From contig JBNGIQ010005856.1 of NCBI GenBank assembly GCA_049999765.1, positions 1 to 57,885 on the forward strand: a DNA stretch of 57,885 bases, in the 5' to 3' direction. This DNA comes from Phaeoceros laevis (taxonomy: Eukaryota > Anthocerotophyta > Anthocerotopsida > Notothyladales). Of this stretch, positions 1 to 13,299 are shown piece after piece (position 1 is the first letter of the stretch; every line of letters begins with the position of its first letter). The translations under genes and the position numbers were made by a program. The notes beneath the pieces are model-generated. The model searched no databases. It had not been told where the DNA came from and saw only the letters and a program-made list of their open reading frames with translations.

Positions 1-501
1 GTGCCCATTCGCCTTACGCACGGCCTTGCGGCCGCCAATCCGCCGGACGCCATAGCCCCGGTAGTTGGGCCTTTTATAATAGGGCGACTCAAACATGCCC
101 CCGTCGGCCTCGATGGGGCCGGGATGGGGCCCCCGTGGGCCTCGTCCGTGGAAAACTTCACCGTCGGCTTTTTAAAATGCGAATGAAGAACCTTGAACCC
201 TAAATGTGAACGGGGCTTCGCACAGTTAGTGCGAGATGTTTTCACGGCGGACTCGTCGGGACCTGACGGTGAAATAGAGTTCACCGCGCTCATTCTTGGG
301 CTTTAAAGTTAAAGATCATTTCGCGCGAAAAAAAACAGAGTTCACCGCGGGCGCTTCTAACTCGGGGCATGTTTGAGTCGCCCTAATGGGAGAAGGCCTT
401 TTCCCCGTCCGTGACATGGGAAGTCCAAGTCTAGGGACCGGCACATGGAAAGGGGCTTGACGTCCTTGGGACGTTAGCTCTTTGGATAGAGTTCTCTCTT
501 C

Positions 502-665
502 TCGTGCCTCGTGATCAAACCGCAACTAAACTCAGTGGACATCCTAGCCTAGTGGCACCAACTGCCACAACTCTTTGACAGCAGAGATCCTCCAACCCAT
601 TCTCGTGGTCAAACCAAAACTAGACAAGTGAGTCAGTGGGTCCTAGCCCAGTGGCACCAAACGCC
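502..665. repeat. two diverged copies of a ~65-bp sequence, period about 97 bp
   Basis: A segment with TCGTGNTCAAACC followed by CTAG(C)CTAGTGGCACCAA at about 502-566 recurs at about 600-665 with substitutions. Both copies contain TAGCCNAGTGGCA, which resembles a pol III A box. No matching B box is evident at the right distance, so a SINE origin is only a guess. Confidence 0.45.
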
Positions 666-1943
666 CCTTCCGAGAACGTTCCCTCGTAAAGGCAGAATTA
701 AATCCTATATCTTTCGGGTCCAAGCTGGGGGATGGAACGCCGAAGCCCCATTCCTGTCGCGCCAAGCGTCGCTTCCAGGACTCTTGCTCTTGCTGCTGCA
801 CGCATAGCTATAGGCCTACCTACGTAGGAGCTCCAACGTCGCCATCGATTACTGTGTGCTGTAACCTAGAAACCTCCGACCGATCTCTTTCCTCAATTTC
901 GAAGAAGCAGTCACACCGGATCCTGAGCTGGGCTGCAAATGCCTGCCTCCTGCTGCTGCTGTGCTTCCTTCAAAGCTGCAATTGAGGCTCGTGGTCCTGA
1001 CAGCTCATGAGGAGGGTCGACGGCGACTGCACTCGTACGCACGTGAACGCCTCGTTGTACATGTGCTAGCCATAGATATACCCTTGCAGCGCAGCATACA
1101 TGTGGTTCACGTCTTCTAATTATCTATCCATCGGCGTGTGATCTCCAACTAGCAAGCTTAAGCCAAGCGTATGCGTACGGGCAGCCGCCCTGCACCTTCC
1201 TCAGCTGCCGCCGTTTATCGATATCGTGTGGGAGCATCCATGGAGGCAAGGACGAGGTCGAATTCCAAAAAACTCCGCGGCTGCCTACGCACAGTCAAGT
1301 TTGCGCACTGCCCTGGCCTGGCAGCACGCTGATCGGTATCGTCACTGTGTTGGAGCATGGAGGCGAAGGACACGGCCAACTTTAATTAGAAAACTGCCCC
1401 TGGCCTGGCAGCGCGCTTGCAAACAGTGTTTCGGCTCCTGGCCTTGGGAGCTTCAGAAACATGTGGGTGGCTGGGCTTGGAATTGCCCAGCATGCTACTT
1501 TTGCTTGCACCCGCTGACACTACTTCTAAGGTGCAGATGTATCTGGAGCATGCGTGCCTGTGGCCATGGAGAGAGCGTCGTTTCGTGCATCATCAGGACT
1601 CAAAGAGCTCACTCATGATCACAGCTTGAGGACGAGCCAACCCCGTGGATCAATTGATGCGGTACTTTTAGAATTTGAGTGCGGGCTCCGAGTCCTGCTG
1701 AGCGGTGGGAAGTCTCCGCTGGAGGAATCTTGAGAAAGTAGAGACCTCGGTGCTTTACATCATTCCCACCTACGCAGACCTCACGAATGCATGTCCTTTC
1801 GAGTTCCTTTCCAGCAAGACTTAGTGCTATTCGGAGTGAGAAGCCAAGCTGAGGCCTCCACAGAAACGAAAGGGGAAGTTTCAAATGATTCTTCCCCCCA
1901 TTGGTAGAGAAGCTTTACATGCTGGGACTGGACAATGGTAAGT

Positions 1944-1953
1944 NNNNNNNNNN
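1944..1953. other. assembly gap (10 N) with identical 11-bp flanks
   Basis: Ten Ns are bounded by the same 11 bases on each side: 1933-1943 and 1954-1964 both read CAATGGTAAGT. The likely explanation is two overlapping contig ends joined with a nominal gap, so the true sequence may be shorter here by 21 bases. Confidence 0.8.
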
Positions 1954-2354
1954 CAATGGTAAGTAGCTGCTGAGCTGGGATTTGCTGATTGGTGCGTGCA
2001 TGAATTTGGAATGTGGTTTTTGCTCAACGTCCGCTATGCTGTTCCAGTTCCAGTTCCAGTCTGCTTTACCGGCTATCGTGGAAGGAGCTAGAAGGCACCA
2101 CTCAATCTGTTTGCCCACCTGTCGAGCGCCAGCAAGCGTAACCTTACGTAGACTACTACATATAAATTTACGGAAAGGCTCTAGCAATCCTACCAGTGTC
2201 TACAAGATGTGATTCTGTTCGTGGAAGGAAGGATGGAAGGAAGGAGGAGGGGTGTTTTATTGTGGAGAAAAAAGTAGTGCTTTCTTGTCTCTTTCTTGAG
2301 AGAGGCTTGACCACAGGAAATCCAGAATCCTTCAAGACTAACCCCAATGCAGGC

Positions 2355-2372
2355 TTTATTTATTTATTTATT
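2355..2372 (-). promoter_or_regulatory. overlapping AATAAA poly(A) signals for the S6 kinase gene
   Basis: On the minus strand this tract reads as a run of overlapping AATAAA hexamers, about 340 bp beyond the S6 kinase stop codon at 2711. That is a suitable place for 3'-end formation of the gene. Confidence 0.45.
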
Positions 2373-2710
2373 GTATGCAGCCGTGAACCAATGCAGCCAG
2401 TGCACCAATAGGCCAATGCAGGCATGAACCTGTTGGAAACGCAGGGGAGAGTTCAAGGGACAAATATTCCTTCCACCCAAATGAAACCTGGCGTGCCCAA
2501 AATGGCACAGCCAACATGCTAGAGATCAAGTAATCACCGTACAACAGAAACCTGAGTGCACCTGGATCCTCATGTACACTCGGCTACCCTGACCTGGAGT
2601 TAATTTCGACAAATTACAATCGCTGGCTGTCCTAATTGACGCAGCAAGAATGGCCTGTCAATAAATATAATGCACGAAAACACATCACCCCAGCAAGGAC
2701 CAGATATGAA

Positions 2711-4989
<2,279 letters not shown>

Positions 4990-5362
4990 GTCCGCTGCCC
5001 CTGGACAACAATCAAGCAGTATGCAACCCTGCAGCCGCCGGTAAATGTCCCCGGAACCCGACCTTGGTCGACTCGGGGGATCAATGCAATAATAGCAAGG
5101 CACACGTGGGAACCGACACCGATTCAATGGGAGCTGCAGCAATACCCGCAGGCTGCACTTCAATTACAGGGCTGAGCCTCACGGCACAATTCTGTTGTCT
5201 ACACCTCAAATGCCTGACCGCAGCCACCTACTGGCTGCCAGCATCCGAGGCTCCGCTGTCTTGTCACTGCTGCCAACCCTTCACCGTAACAGCCCCTGCA
5301 TGAGCGGAAAACCCGAAAGCATACCTCAAGCCTATGTCCTTCAGTGATGCAATCGATGCACA

Positions 5363-5368
5363 TATATA
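5363..5368 (-). promoter_or_regulatory. candidate TATA box of the S6 kinase gene
   Basis: The minus strand reads GCTATATATG here, about 375 bp upstream of the S6 kinase ATG. If used it would give a 5' leader of about 340 nt. It is a motif match only. Confidence 0.35.
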
Positions 5369-6671
5369 GCAAGCAAGTAAGCACGCCCGAGGGCGGCCAC
5401 CAGAGCTCCGAGGGTCACATTGTGCCAGTTTCAGCGTAGCGTCCGTGGCCTAGACTCTCGCCTGACCCCCAAGCCACTCCAGTTCGGCAACTCCGGAACA
5501 GGGGAGGTACGCAGGGAGCGGGAAGGACGCAACCTCAAACTCCAACCGAGGGTTTGCAATCCTCTATGCACTGACTAGCCGAGGGCCAAGGAGCCCTCCT
5601 CACCGCGCCTAGTGGTCCAGTTGGCGAAACATAAAGTTGCATGAGGCTTCGACGAACCGAAGTGACGCTTGTGGCCGTCCTGTATGTACGGTAATAAATA
5701 GCGTGGACGGGAATAACGTCGTGTCATCCATTTGATCATTCGGATATGCCACTCATGCCTCTCCAATGTCCACATATGCTCTGCAACACTTGAGATTCTC
5801 TTGGCCACCAGAGCTCGGGGCACATGTTGCATCGAGATGCCACTTAATAATCGTCATAGCAGTGCTGGTCATCAAATGTGCAGACTGTATGTGAAGAGCA
5901 CTGGCATGCCATCTCAGCAGGCCGACAGGCCGACAAAGAAGTGGCTGAGGGCTCACATCCGCAAAAACCTCATCAGCGAACAAGTGCTTCGCGCCTCCAT
6001 TCCTCATAGGAAGCTCCAATTCCAGAGCATTTTGAGAGGCATGAAATCTTGGATCACGATCAGAGGCTGCTCTTTGGGAGCAGTACAAGATGAGCAGATT
6101 CGGAGTACAGTGGTTTGCCAGTGTGGGCCTTGTCACAGCTTCCAAGCCAGCAGGCACAAAAATCCGGCAGAGTGAAGGAAAGGGAAGCAGTTTAGCAACG
6201 ACTTGTAAGGCCAAGATATAGACTAGCAGATGCAAGATTGCGCTCAGCTACATCTCCGAGCAATGGTGCAACTTAGACAAGACCTCAAATGTTGCAGGGC
6301 CCGTTTTGAGAATTTTAGCACACTCTTTGCTACAATGCTACCCTCGTCCTGATGTGACCATGTGGAGCATTAGAGGAGTAAACTGGCGCAAGTTGAAGCG
6401 CTTCGTTCGTTCCTTTGGAAGTAAGGGCGACAAATATCCGGAGGCCCCTCTTCTTGCGCCAACTAACTTACCCACGTCCACCCTATGAAGACGGCGAGGC
6501 GTTTCGAGCTCCTTAAAGCAGACAGCTCGTTGACCTCGGTGGAGATGGTTCGGATTCTAGCCTCATGCGCCCGCGGCAGCTGATTGAATCTATCCTTTGC
6601 TCCAACACACTACTGTGTCATCATCCTTTCCAGGAATCCGTCGGTTCCTCCGGCGGTGTATTGAAGCTTCC
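5369..6671. other. divergent intergenic region between S6K and GID4
   Basis: The S6 kinase (-) and GID4 (+) start codons face away from each other across about 1.7 kb. I see no further gene. The open frames between 5575 and 6235 on both strands do not resemble known proteins. The promoters and leaders of both genes should lie here. Confidence 0.55.
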
Positions 6672-8319
6672 ATGCCTGGTCAGGCGCTTTTTTCACACTG
6701 CTCCTTCCTGTGCGTCGGCCAGGTATGTAACTGAGAACGTGATGTGGATGCGTCTACTTGTTGTCTGTGTCGCAATTCTGTGGCCATTCCACTGCTCGCC
6801 GGGGGCATTGCATCCGTGTTGCTGCTGGATGCTGCAAACGAGGTGGCGGTGAGCCCCCAGGGGATGTGATGGGACGGTAGAAATTGGTGGATTAGGGTAT
6901 AGACGGAGGGCGAATGTTGCAAAATTATCGTGGCTCCGTGGGTGGTGAGTGCAGGCGTTTGCGGGAACACAGAATGTATCCAGCGTGTCCAAGGATGAAG
7001 CGTGGAAGGTGAATGTGCGGATTCAGGGTTGTGAGTTGCGGGATGGCTACCTGTGCGGCAGTATGGAGGCTCTCAATGTCCCCGCAGCAGAGACCCCAGT
7101 AAGTGAAGGGGCCTGCCTCCTACCATCGGATGCTATTTACGCTTGACAGATCCAAGGGTGGCTTCGTGACTGTGAGTTCTGTGCTTCTCCACTTGCCTCA
7201 ACCAACCTTCTGCGTGGGGGTTGGTTTTTCCTTTACCCAAAAACAAAAAAATCTGTGTTACCCCAGAACATGAAAGCTCAAGGATAAACAGGACCGCAGG
7301 TTTTGTGTGGTATGAAACACTAGGAAGAGTTTGCATGTCGCGAAATAGCATCACCCTGCTGGTTCTTGTGCTGTTTCTGAGTTGCTTTTGTTATTTGCGG
7401 TTGTGGACAAGTTGTGCAAGTGAAATAGGAACTTGCTCCAGACCATATTTGTTGGCCTTTTCGTTCACCAACCATGTGTGGTGTGTTTCTCTGCTTGCAG
7501 GTGGTAACCTTCTGGGAAGGCCAAATAGTTGACAACATTAATTACTTTTTTTACACTGGCCAGTGGGAAGCATCGTGAGTGACTTTGATCTATATCACCT
7601 ATTTATTTGCTCAAGGCAAGCAGTGGAGATTCTCGAAGTTCTTGTTGGTTGATTTTGACAGATTGTGCACACCCCTGATTACAGGCCAAAAACAGATGTG
7701 GAGCACTGGTCTAAGTTTCCATGTTTTCTCCCAATGCGGGTATATTTTAACTCCTAGAACTGGTGTGGCTTGGCTGTGTTAAGTGGGGAACTAGTGCTGA
7801 TGGAAAACTGACAGTATGTGGTTATGATAACCTGCCCCCTCAGGATCAAGTGCAGAAGGATGGTGGCAGGTCACTAGACCTTGTGAATTACCCCTACATA
7901 TTCATGGTAATAGTTGAATTGGAAGTGTTTCATTTGCAGTGTTTCACAGCTGCCAGAGAAGCTATTGCCAATAAACCTGTCAAATTTGATTTTCTTATCG
8001 GGTGCGCTCCTCTGTGCTGCACAGAGATGGAAGGAGAAGTTCTTCGTGAACGTAGGCACAGACTGTGGACTGACGATTGCCGGATTCTACTATGTCTGTT
8101 TTTGCCGTTTCGATGGGTCAATCACTGGGTACTATTACGACCCAAACAGCAGGTACGCACCGGCCCTGTTGGCTTCCAAACTAGTGTTGTCCAGGTGGCT
8201 TGTGTTTTGTAACTTGAAGAATTGCGATTTGCTTTTGCAGTCCGTTTCAGAAATTGGAACTGATTGCAATCAATGAAGGCCGCCTGGGTTTCCAGTTTCA
8301 AACTTATTCTTTCCAATAG
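6672..8319 (+). CDS. GID4: GID4, substrate receptor of the GID/CTLH E3 ligase, seven exons
   Basis: Exons 6672-6722, 6955-7098, 7501-7574, 7685-7739, 7844-7906, 8025-8152 and 8241-8319 join in phase to 197 aa. The product matches plant GID4/VID24 along its length: AFAGTQNVSS, DEAWKVNVRIQGC, GYLCGSMEALNVP, VVTFWEGQIVD, the ring of aromatics in NYPYIFMRWKE, VNVGTDCGLTIAGFYYVCF, and the C-terminus YYYDPNSSPFQKLEL. GID4 forms a beta-barrel that binds N-terminal proline degrons and hands proteins to the ligase; in yeast it drives glucose-induced loss of gluconeogenic enzymes. The first coding exon is only 17 codons and ends CVGQ, matching the VGQ-AF junction I recall in plant homologues. Its N-terminal tail is shorter than in flowering plants. 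The exon 1 start is the least certain part. Confidence 0.9.
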
Positions 8320-9863
8320 CATTGTACAACCATTTTCAGAGTCCCCAAGGGATTGTCTTGTATCAAAAAGAAGCCCCCACGGCTCTTGTATTGAAAAGAA
8401 CAAGAAAAAGTGTGCGCTTGACGTGTACATACTGAGCAGAAAGGTGATGTACGAAAGTGGAACTCTCTGGTCTGATATCTGTCTGATATCTGTTTGTCGC
8501 GCCAAAGACAGGTTGCCATTTTTCTTCTTCTCCTTTTGGCTGCCAACACAAGCAAGGAATCGCAAACGGGGCCTAGAATAGGTGCACATGAGGAAAGACG
8601 AGCGACTTGGCGTGTGGGGTCGGTCAGTATGTGGGTTGGAGACCGGCATACTAGCAAAGGGCTTGCTTGCTGGGAGGAAGGAAGGAAGGAATCGAAGGCG
8701 ACAAAGCTAAAAGCTGTGTGTCGTCTGTGTTGCCTCGGGTGACCACGGGGTGACGGTTGGGCGAGACTAGAGTAGCCCAAGTTCTGTGATGAAGGCTTGC
8801 TGCAGACGGCAGGCATTCATGGCGATCACATGTTGGTAACATGGGGATTGAATGAAATCATTCATGAAGGGCCCCTTCGCTGTGTTCGTGCTTGGCGGTG
8901 GACCCCCAAGCAGTTGTTGTTCTCTTCCTTCAAGTTAACGTTGAAGCTGTCCCTACCTCCACAGCACCACCAACAGGAAACAAACAACTTGGCTCTCAGT
9001 CTGTCTGCCACTTCTTAACAACCAAGTTAGTGGTGCAATGATGGCAGGGGGGCTGGCTGGGATATATTGTACATATCTACGCCTGGAAAGGGCGTGTGTG
9101 GAGCAACGGTGTGGCGAGGAACGGTTGTGATCTCGTACGGGGAGGGGGGGTGGCAGAATCGGAGTGTGGAGCACGAGGAGCTTCAACCTACGTGCTTTGT
9201 GCTGATTCTGTGCTGATTTTGCTGTCCCGGAAGACATGATCCACGGAGGGATCCAGCACGCCTGGATGGAGACAACACTAGACTAGTAAGTAGTCTGGTA
9301 GTTTTAGTCAGAAAGTAAGCAAGCTAGGCTAGGCTGTGCTGTGCTAGAGGACAAGAGATGGAGCAGGTGGCATAAATCTGAGGGAGGAAAATTGAAATGC
9401 TGCAGCACTGGGTGGGTACCTTCCTTTGGAGAAGAAGAAGAGGAAGAGCAAGGCAGATAAAATTTATCATAATTTTATGAGCAACTGGTGAGATATGTTA
9501 CACTTATCCTAAGAGCCAGCTACTATAGCTGGCGCCTGTACAAAATTTGATGAGAGTTTGAGATCACAAAATTAAAGCTAGCCTAGACTAGTGCTTTGCC
9601 GCTGTGATGCCTAGCTACGAATTAAGTAAGGTCCTAGGCTAGGTAGCACGGGTGACAAGAGAACTTTAGACATATAAACTAGTATATGCTGTAGCAAAAA
9701 CCTCCCGAAAGTCACCTCCCTGTGCTGTTGAAAGCTCCAAAATGTGCACCCGCAGGCAGCTTCATGAGAGGTATGGAAGCTGGCTGGCTGGCTGGCTCCG
9801 CTGCAAAGTTTCCTGTAGGTGCCAAAATTGTGGGGTTTTTCACCTCACCTCAGCACGAGTTCC
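8320..9863. other. intergenic between GID4 and GH3 (convergent 3' ends)
   Basis: GID4 (+) and GH3 (-) converge on this 1.5 kb. It holds their 3' untranslated regions and low-complexity GGAAGGAAGGAA and GGCTGGCTGGCT tracts near 8680-8690 and 9780-9797. No protein family is recognisable in the open frames. Confidence 0.55.
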
Positions 9864-12261
9864 TCACGGCCTGTAGGAGGCCCAGTGGGGGAGGCGGGGG
9901 CTGAAATAGCTGGCGGCCACCCGCGCGTTGAGGAGCTCGACGATGGGGTTGAACTTGATGCAGCGCGGGGTCTTGTACTGGTTGATGGAGGCGCCCCGGC
10001 TGAGCGCGTAGTCCATGAGCGCGTCGAAGGTGCCCGGCCTGACAAGCTTGATCTCCAGCGGGCCGATGGAGCCCTCCACCCGGCCAGCTCTGTAAATCAC
10101 GTCCAGCGACTCCTCCAGCGTGAAGCAGCACTCCTGGAAGAGGCGCGCGTCCAGCTTGTCGTTGCTGCCGTTGTCGGAGCGCAGCTCCCAGTAGAGCACG
10201 TAGTGGCCCGGGATGGAGGAGGTGTCGGCGTAGCTGGTGTACTCGATGAGGCGCGCGTCGGCGGGGTCCAGGTGCTGCCGCACCGCGCTCTCCACGGCCG
10301 AGTGCAGGTCCTGCTCGTCCGTCTTGTCGGCGTCGATGCTGAGCACCACGTTCTTGCGGCAGACGAAGTGGAATTGGGGCGCGTTGTTGTAGAATCCCGT
10401 CACCTTGAGCACATCTCCCACGCGGTAGCGATACAAACCTATAGACACCATATGGACCCATTGTCATTCATGGAACAATTCCTTCCTTGGAAGCTTGCTT
10501 GCTTGCAAGGAAGGAAATTGACGTAGTACGTACCGGCATAGGTGGTGAGGACGAGCTCGTATTCGTGGCCGATCTTGACGTCCTGCAGATCGACGAGCTG
10601 CGAGTTCCGCAAGCCGTCGGTGGCGTTGTCGTCGTCGTCGTCGTTGCCCGCGGACGAGAAGCTGGAGTCGACGGCCAGGTGCTGCAGAGTGGCGGCCACG
10701 TTGCGCTTGACGGGCAGGAACTCGTAGTAGCACATGTTGGGCAGCAGCGTGTAGGTCACCTCGGACGGCCGGCACAGCGGCTTCAGGTTGATGCCGAAGT
10801 AGCACTCGGAGGAGGCGTACATGGTGCTGGCCAGCGGCAGGCCGCCGCTGTAGTAGTCCAGGGTGGGGATGTACTGCGCCATGGTGCCGGTGATGACGAC
10901 CTCGATGTACTTGGCGTTGGGCCACAGGCGGGTGATGATGCCCTGCCAGTTGCAGTTGCCGCACTCCCTGGCCACCGCATCCGCCACCGCCGCGCGGCTG
11001 TGGGCCGGGGCCGCGTCGATGAGCTGCTCCACGGCGGCGCGGGAGGAGGGGTCGGTCACGTACTTGGAGCTCAGCTGGCCGTGCCGGATGTCTTCCACCA
11101 GCGCCGGCCAGTGCTCTTCCAGGAACCGGATGGCTCGGATGAAGCCCGACGCAAACACGGCGCCCATTCGAAGAACCTAGATTCATCATTCATTCATTCA
11201 ATCAATCAATCAATCAATTGTTGAAAGGAAGGAAGGAAAGCCTTCCAAGGGATGAAAGCTTTGAAGAATGAATGATTTACCTCGTGGCGCTGCAAAAGGC
11301 CGCACATGAGGTGGCAGTACATGGTCTGGTGCGCGTCGGGGCACAGCACCACCTCGTTGGGTGAGGTGAGCACGTTGTAGGGGTCGTAGGGACGCTTGGT
11401 GAAGTAGGGGCTCTTGTAGAAGCTGGTGAGCACGGGCCGGGCCAGCAGGCCGCCGGGCGTCTTGGCCTCGGGCCGGATGAAGAGGAAAAACATGCCCTTG
11501 CCCTTGTGCAGATCCGGCAGGTATCTACATGCCAACATCAATAATTTTTTTGTCAACCTCTTGAAAGCCCTTGCCCCTGGAGGAGACTACCGGTGAAACA
11601 TTTCTTCAAGAGCACTCTTGAAAGGTAGGGTGGTAGGGTAGGGAGGAGCTCACTGATTCATGACGGGCATGAGCAGGCTGTAGAGCAGCGTTCTCCTCTC
11701 GAATTCCTCGGAAATGGTGGGCATCAGCTTGCGCTCCCCGGCAGAGGTTCCCGAGCTGCCAATTGATGCCAAGAAACAATCTTGAGCCTCTTAGTACTAC
11801 TATTGATCAACCAGACTGGTAAGCAAGCAACTTCAAGGAAGAAATGCAGGCAGGCAGGCAGGCAGAGACAGGCTGGTGATCAATAGACACCCGGGTACCC
11901 ACCTGGTGAGGAACTCGGAAATGGGCTGGGAGGACAGGATGGGCGACGTGTCGCCATTGGCGATCCTCTGAATTTCGGGCTGCAGGTCCTCGTACGTGAT
12001 GACGGGCAGCAGGCGGCGGAAGGTGGCCTTGTCGGTGCGCCCCTCCAGCCCGTAGCGCTGCAGGTACTCGGTGTTGGCATTGCGGCTCAGGATGGCGGCC
12101 AGCACCTGGTCCTGCACCGCCTGCGCGTTGCTGGTGGCGCTCTCGATGAAGTCCAGCGCCTCCTTCTCCCGCCGCTTGTATGCCTCCATGGCCGCCGCCC
12201 ACTCCACGCTCTTCTCCCCCTGGGGGGCCTCGCCCGCTGCCTCGTGCGCCAGTTGCGCCAT
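9864..12261 (-). CDS. GH3: GH3 acyl-acid-amido synthetase, five exons
   Basis: Exons 11903-12261, 11654-11755, 11281-11524, 10534-11176 and 9864-10438 join in phase to 640 aa. GH3 enzymes adenylate an acyl acid (indole-3-acetate, jasmonate or a benzoate) and join it to an amino acid, setting hormone levels in the cytosol. Family motifs are clear: [10 protein letters not shown] (nucleotide-binding motif 1), [42 protein letters not shown] (motif 2), [15 protein letters not shown] (motif 3) and a C-terminal domain ending near [24 protein letters not shown] resembles the auxin-conjugating group more than the jasmonate group, but I do not assign a substrate. Two oddities are an N-terminus longer than usual and an acidic DDDDDN insertion near 10626-10645 before the [10 protein letters not shown] segment. 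It starts at the only suitable ATG, 12261. Confidence 0.93.
11185..11220. repeat. ATTC/AATC microsatellite in a GH3 intron
   Basis: Tandem ATTC units followed by AATC units lie within the intron between the exons 10534-11176 and 11281-11524. This is a simple repeat. Confidence 0.8.
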
Positions 12262-12515
12262 TGTTGGTGATCAATGGAAATTACAAACTTACAAGTGTAA
12301 GCACAATCGATCGATCGGGTGTCCAGAGGATGTCCACGGAGCTTGCAAGCAAAAAAAGGGCGCCTAGGACCAACTTTGAGGAAGCCCTGCCCAGGGAAAT
12401 TGGCGCTGGCAAGCGGTGCAATGTCGATAGCAAGCGAGCCCGGAATTGACGGATGGACGGACTGGCAACTGGCAGATAGGCAAGGTAGGCGACGGACAGA
12501 CCAACTGCTCCCAGA

Positions 12516-12521
12516 TGTCTC
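12516..12521 (+). promoter_or_regulatory. candidate auxin response element TGTCTC upstream of GH3
   Basis: TGTCTC is the classical ARF-binding element first described in GH3 promoters. This copy lies 255 bp upstream of the GH3 ATG, probably inside the 5' leader if the TATA box at 13109 is used. A second copy is at 13826-13831. Six-base matches arise by chance, so the weight is low. Confidence 0.25.
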
Positions 12522-12899
12522 CTCCGGAGAGGCACAGCTGCTGCGGCAGCAGCAGCAGGTGAGGCCGGTGCGCCGGAGCACCGGCAAAAAGGCTACTGGA
12601 GAAAGGGACCGGGCGTCTGCAACGCGAGCAAGCAACAGCAGCGGCAGCAGCGAAGACTCTGAGGAGGAAAAAGTAGAGGCGTGCCTACATCGCAAGCTTG
12701 CTCGGAGCTGAAGCTTGCGCGAGAGAGAGCTCGGTCACGCAGAAAGCAAGCAAGCAAGCTGATTGAGGAAGCCAAGCTTGCAAGAAAATATAAGAGCGAT
12801 GGGAGAGCCAAGCCTGAAGAAGGGCTCGGAGAAGAAGACGAACGAGGAAGCAGAAAAATGGAAGGAGTCGAGAACAACGGAGAAGAAATAGGCAGACCT

Positions 12900-13000
12900 G
12901 ACTGGCGTGAGGAGAAGCCAAGAGAAGCTCTCTCTCTCTCTAGACAGAGAGAGAGGGAGAGACGACTCGGAGTGTGACGAGAGAGAGAGAGGGAGATCCT
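12900..13000. repeat. GA/CT-rich tracts in the GH3 upstream region
   Basis: CTCTCTCTCTCT, then GAGAGAGAGGGAGAG and GAGAGAGAGAGGGAG, lie in about 100 bp. On the GH3 (minus) strand they include pyrimidine tracts like those common in plant core promoters and 5' leaders. Confidence 0.55.
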
Positions 13001-13108
13001 GACCAGGCTGTGGGAGAGAGGAGGAGGCCGGTTGGCTGGCTCGCTGGCTCGCCTCTTGGAATGAAATGAGCATGTCCTGATGACAAATCCTGGTGTGCGT
13101 AGTGGGGA

Positions 13109-13115
13109 CTTTATA
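13109..13115 (-). promoter_or_regulatory. candidate TATA box of GH3
   Basis: The minus strand reads GCTATAAAGTCC, a near-consensus plant TATA box, 848 bp upstream of the GH3 ATG. It would give a leader of about 820 nt containing the CT-rich tracts. A 5' leader intron cannot be excluded. Confidence 0.45.
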
Positions 13116-13299
13116 GCAAAGCCAAGCCCTCAAAAAAGATCCTCTCCCGGCAGCAGGGCAGCAGCAGCGGAGAGAAGCAAAAAACTTTTGCCTACTTACC
13201 AGGCAGGCCCGGCCAGGGCCATGATTATTTAGTGCAAGTAAGAAGGGACGAGAGATGGAATCTTTCTTCTTTGCAGCAGAAGCGTGGTTCCACAGCAAG

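Larger units (their letters stand above)
1..2350. other. intergenic, no gene seen
   Basis: No open frame here resembles a known family. The frames at 1-186 and 1226-1629 are short and of biased composition. The stretch contains the small duplication and the assembly gap listed separately, and a purine-rich GGAAGGAAGG tract near 2221-2255. It lies downstream of the S6 kinase gene. Confidence 0.6.

Noticed and set aside
190-210. Telomere-like AACCCTAAA
   Set aside because: A single 9-base match, not an array; could be a telo-box by chance.
9819-11224. Long plus-strand frames (235 and 245 codons) opposite GH3
   Set aside because: They are antisense shadows of conserved GC-rich GH3 exons, with no family similarity of their own.
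12281-13298. Open frames upstream of GH3 on both strands
   Set aside because: Composed of CT/GA and GCAA repeats; low-complexity and without homology.
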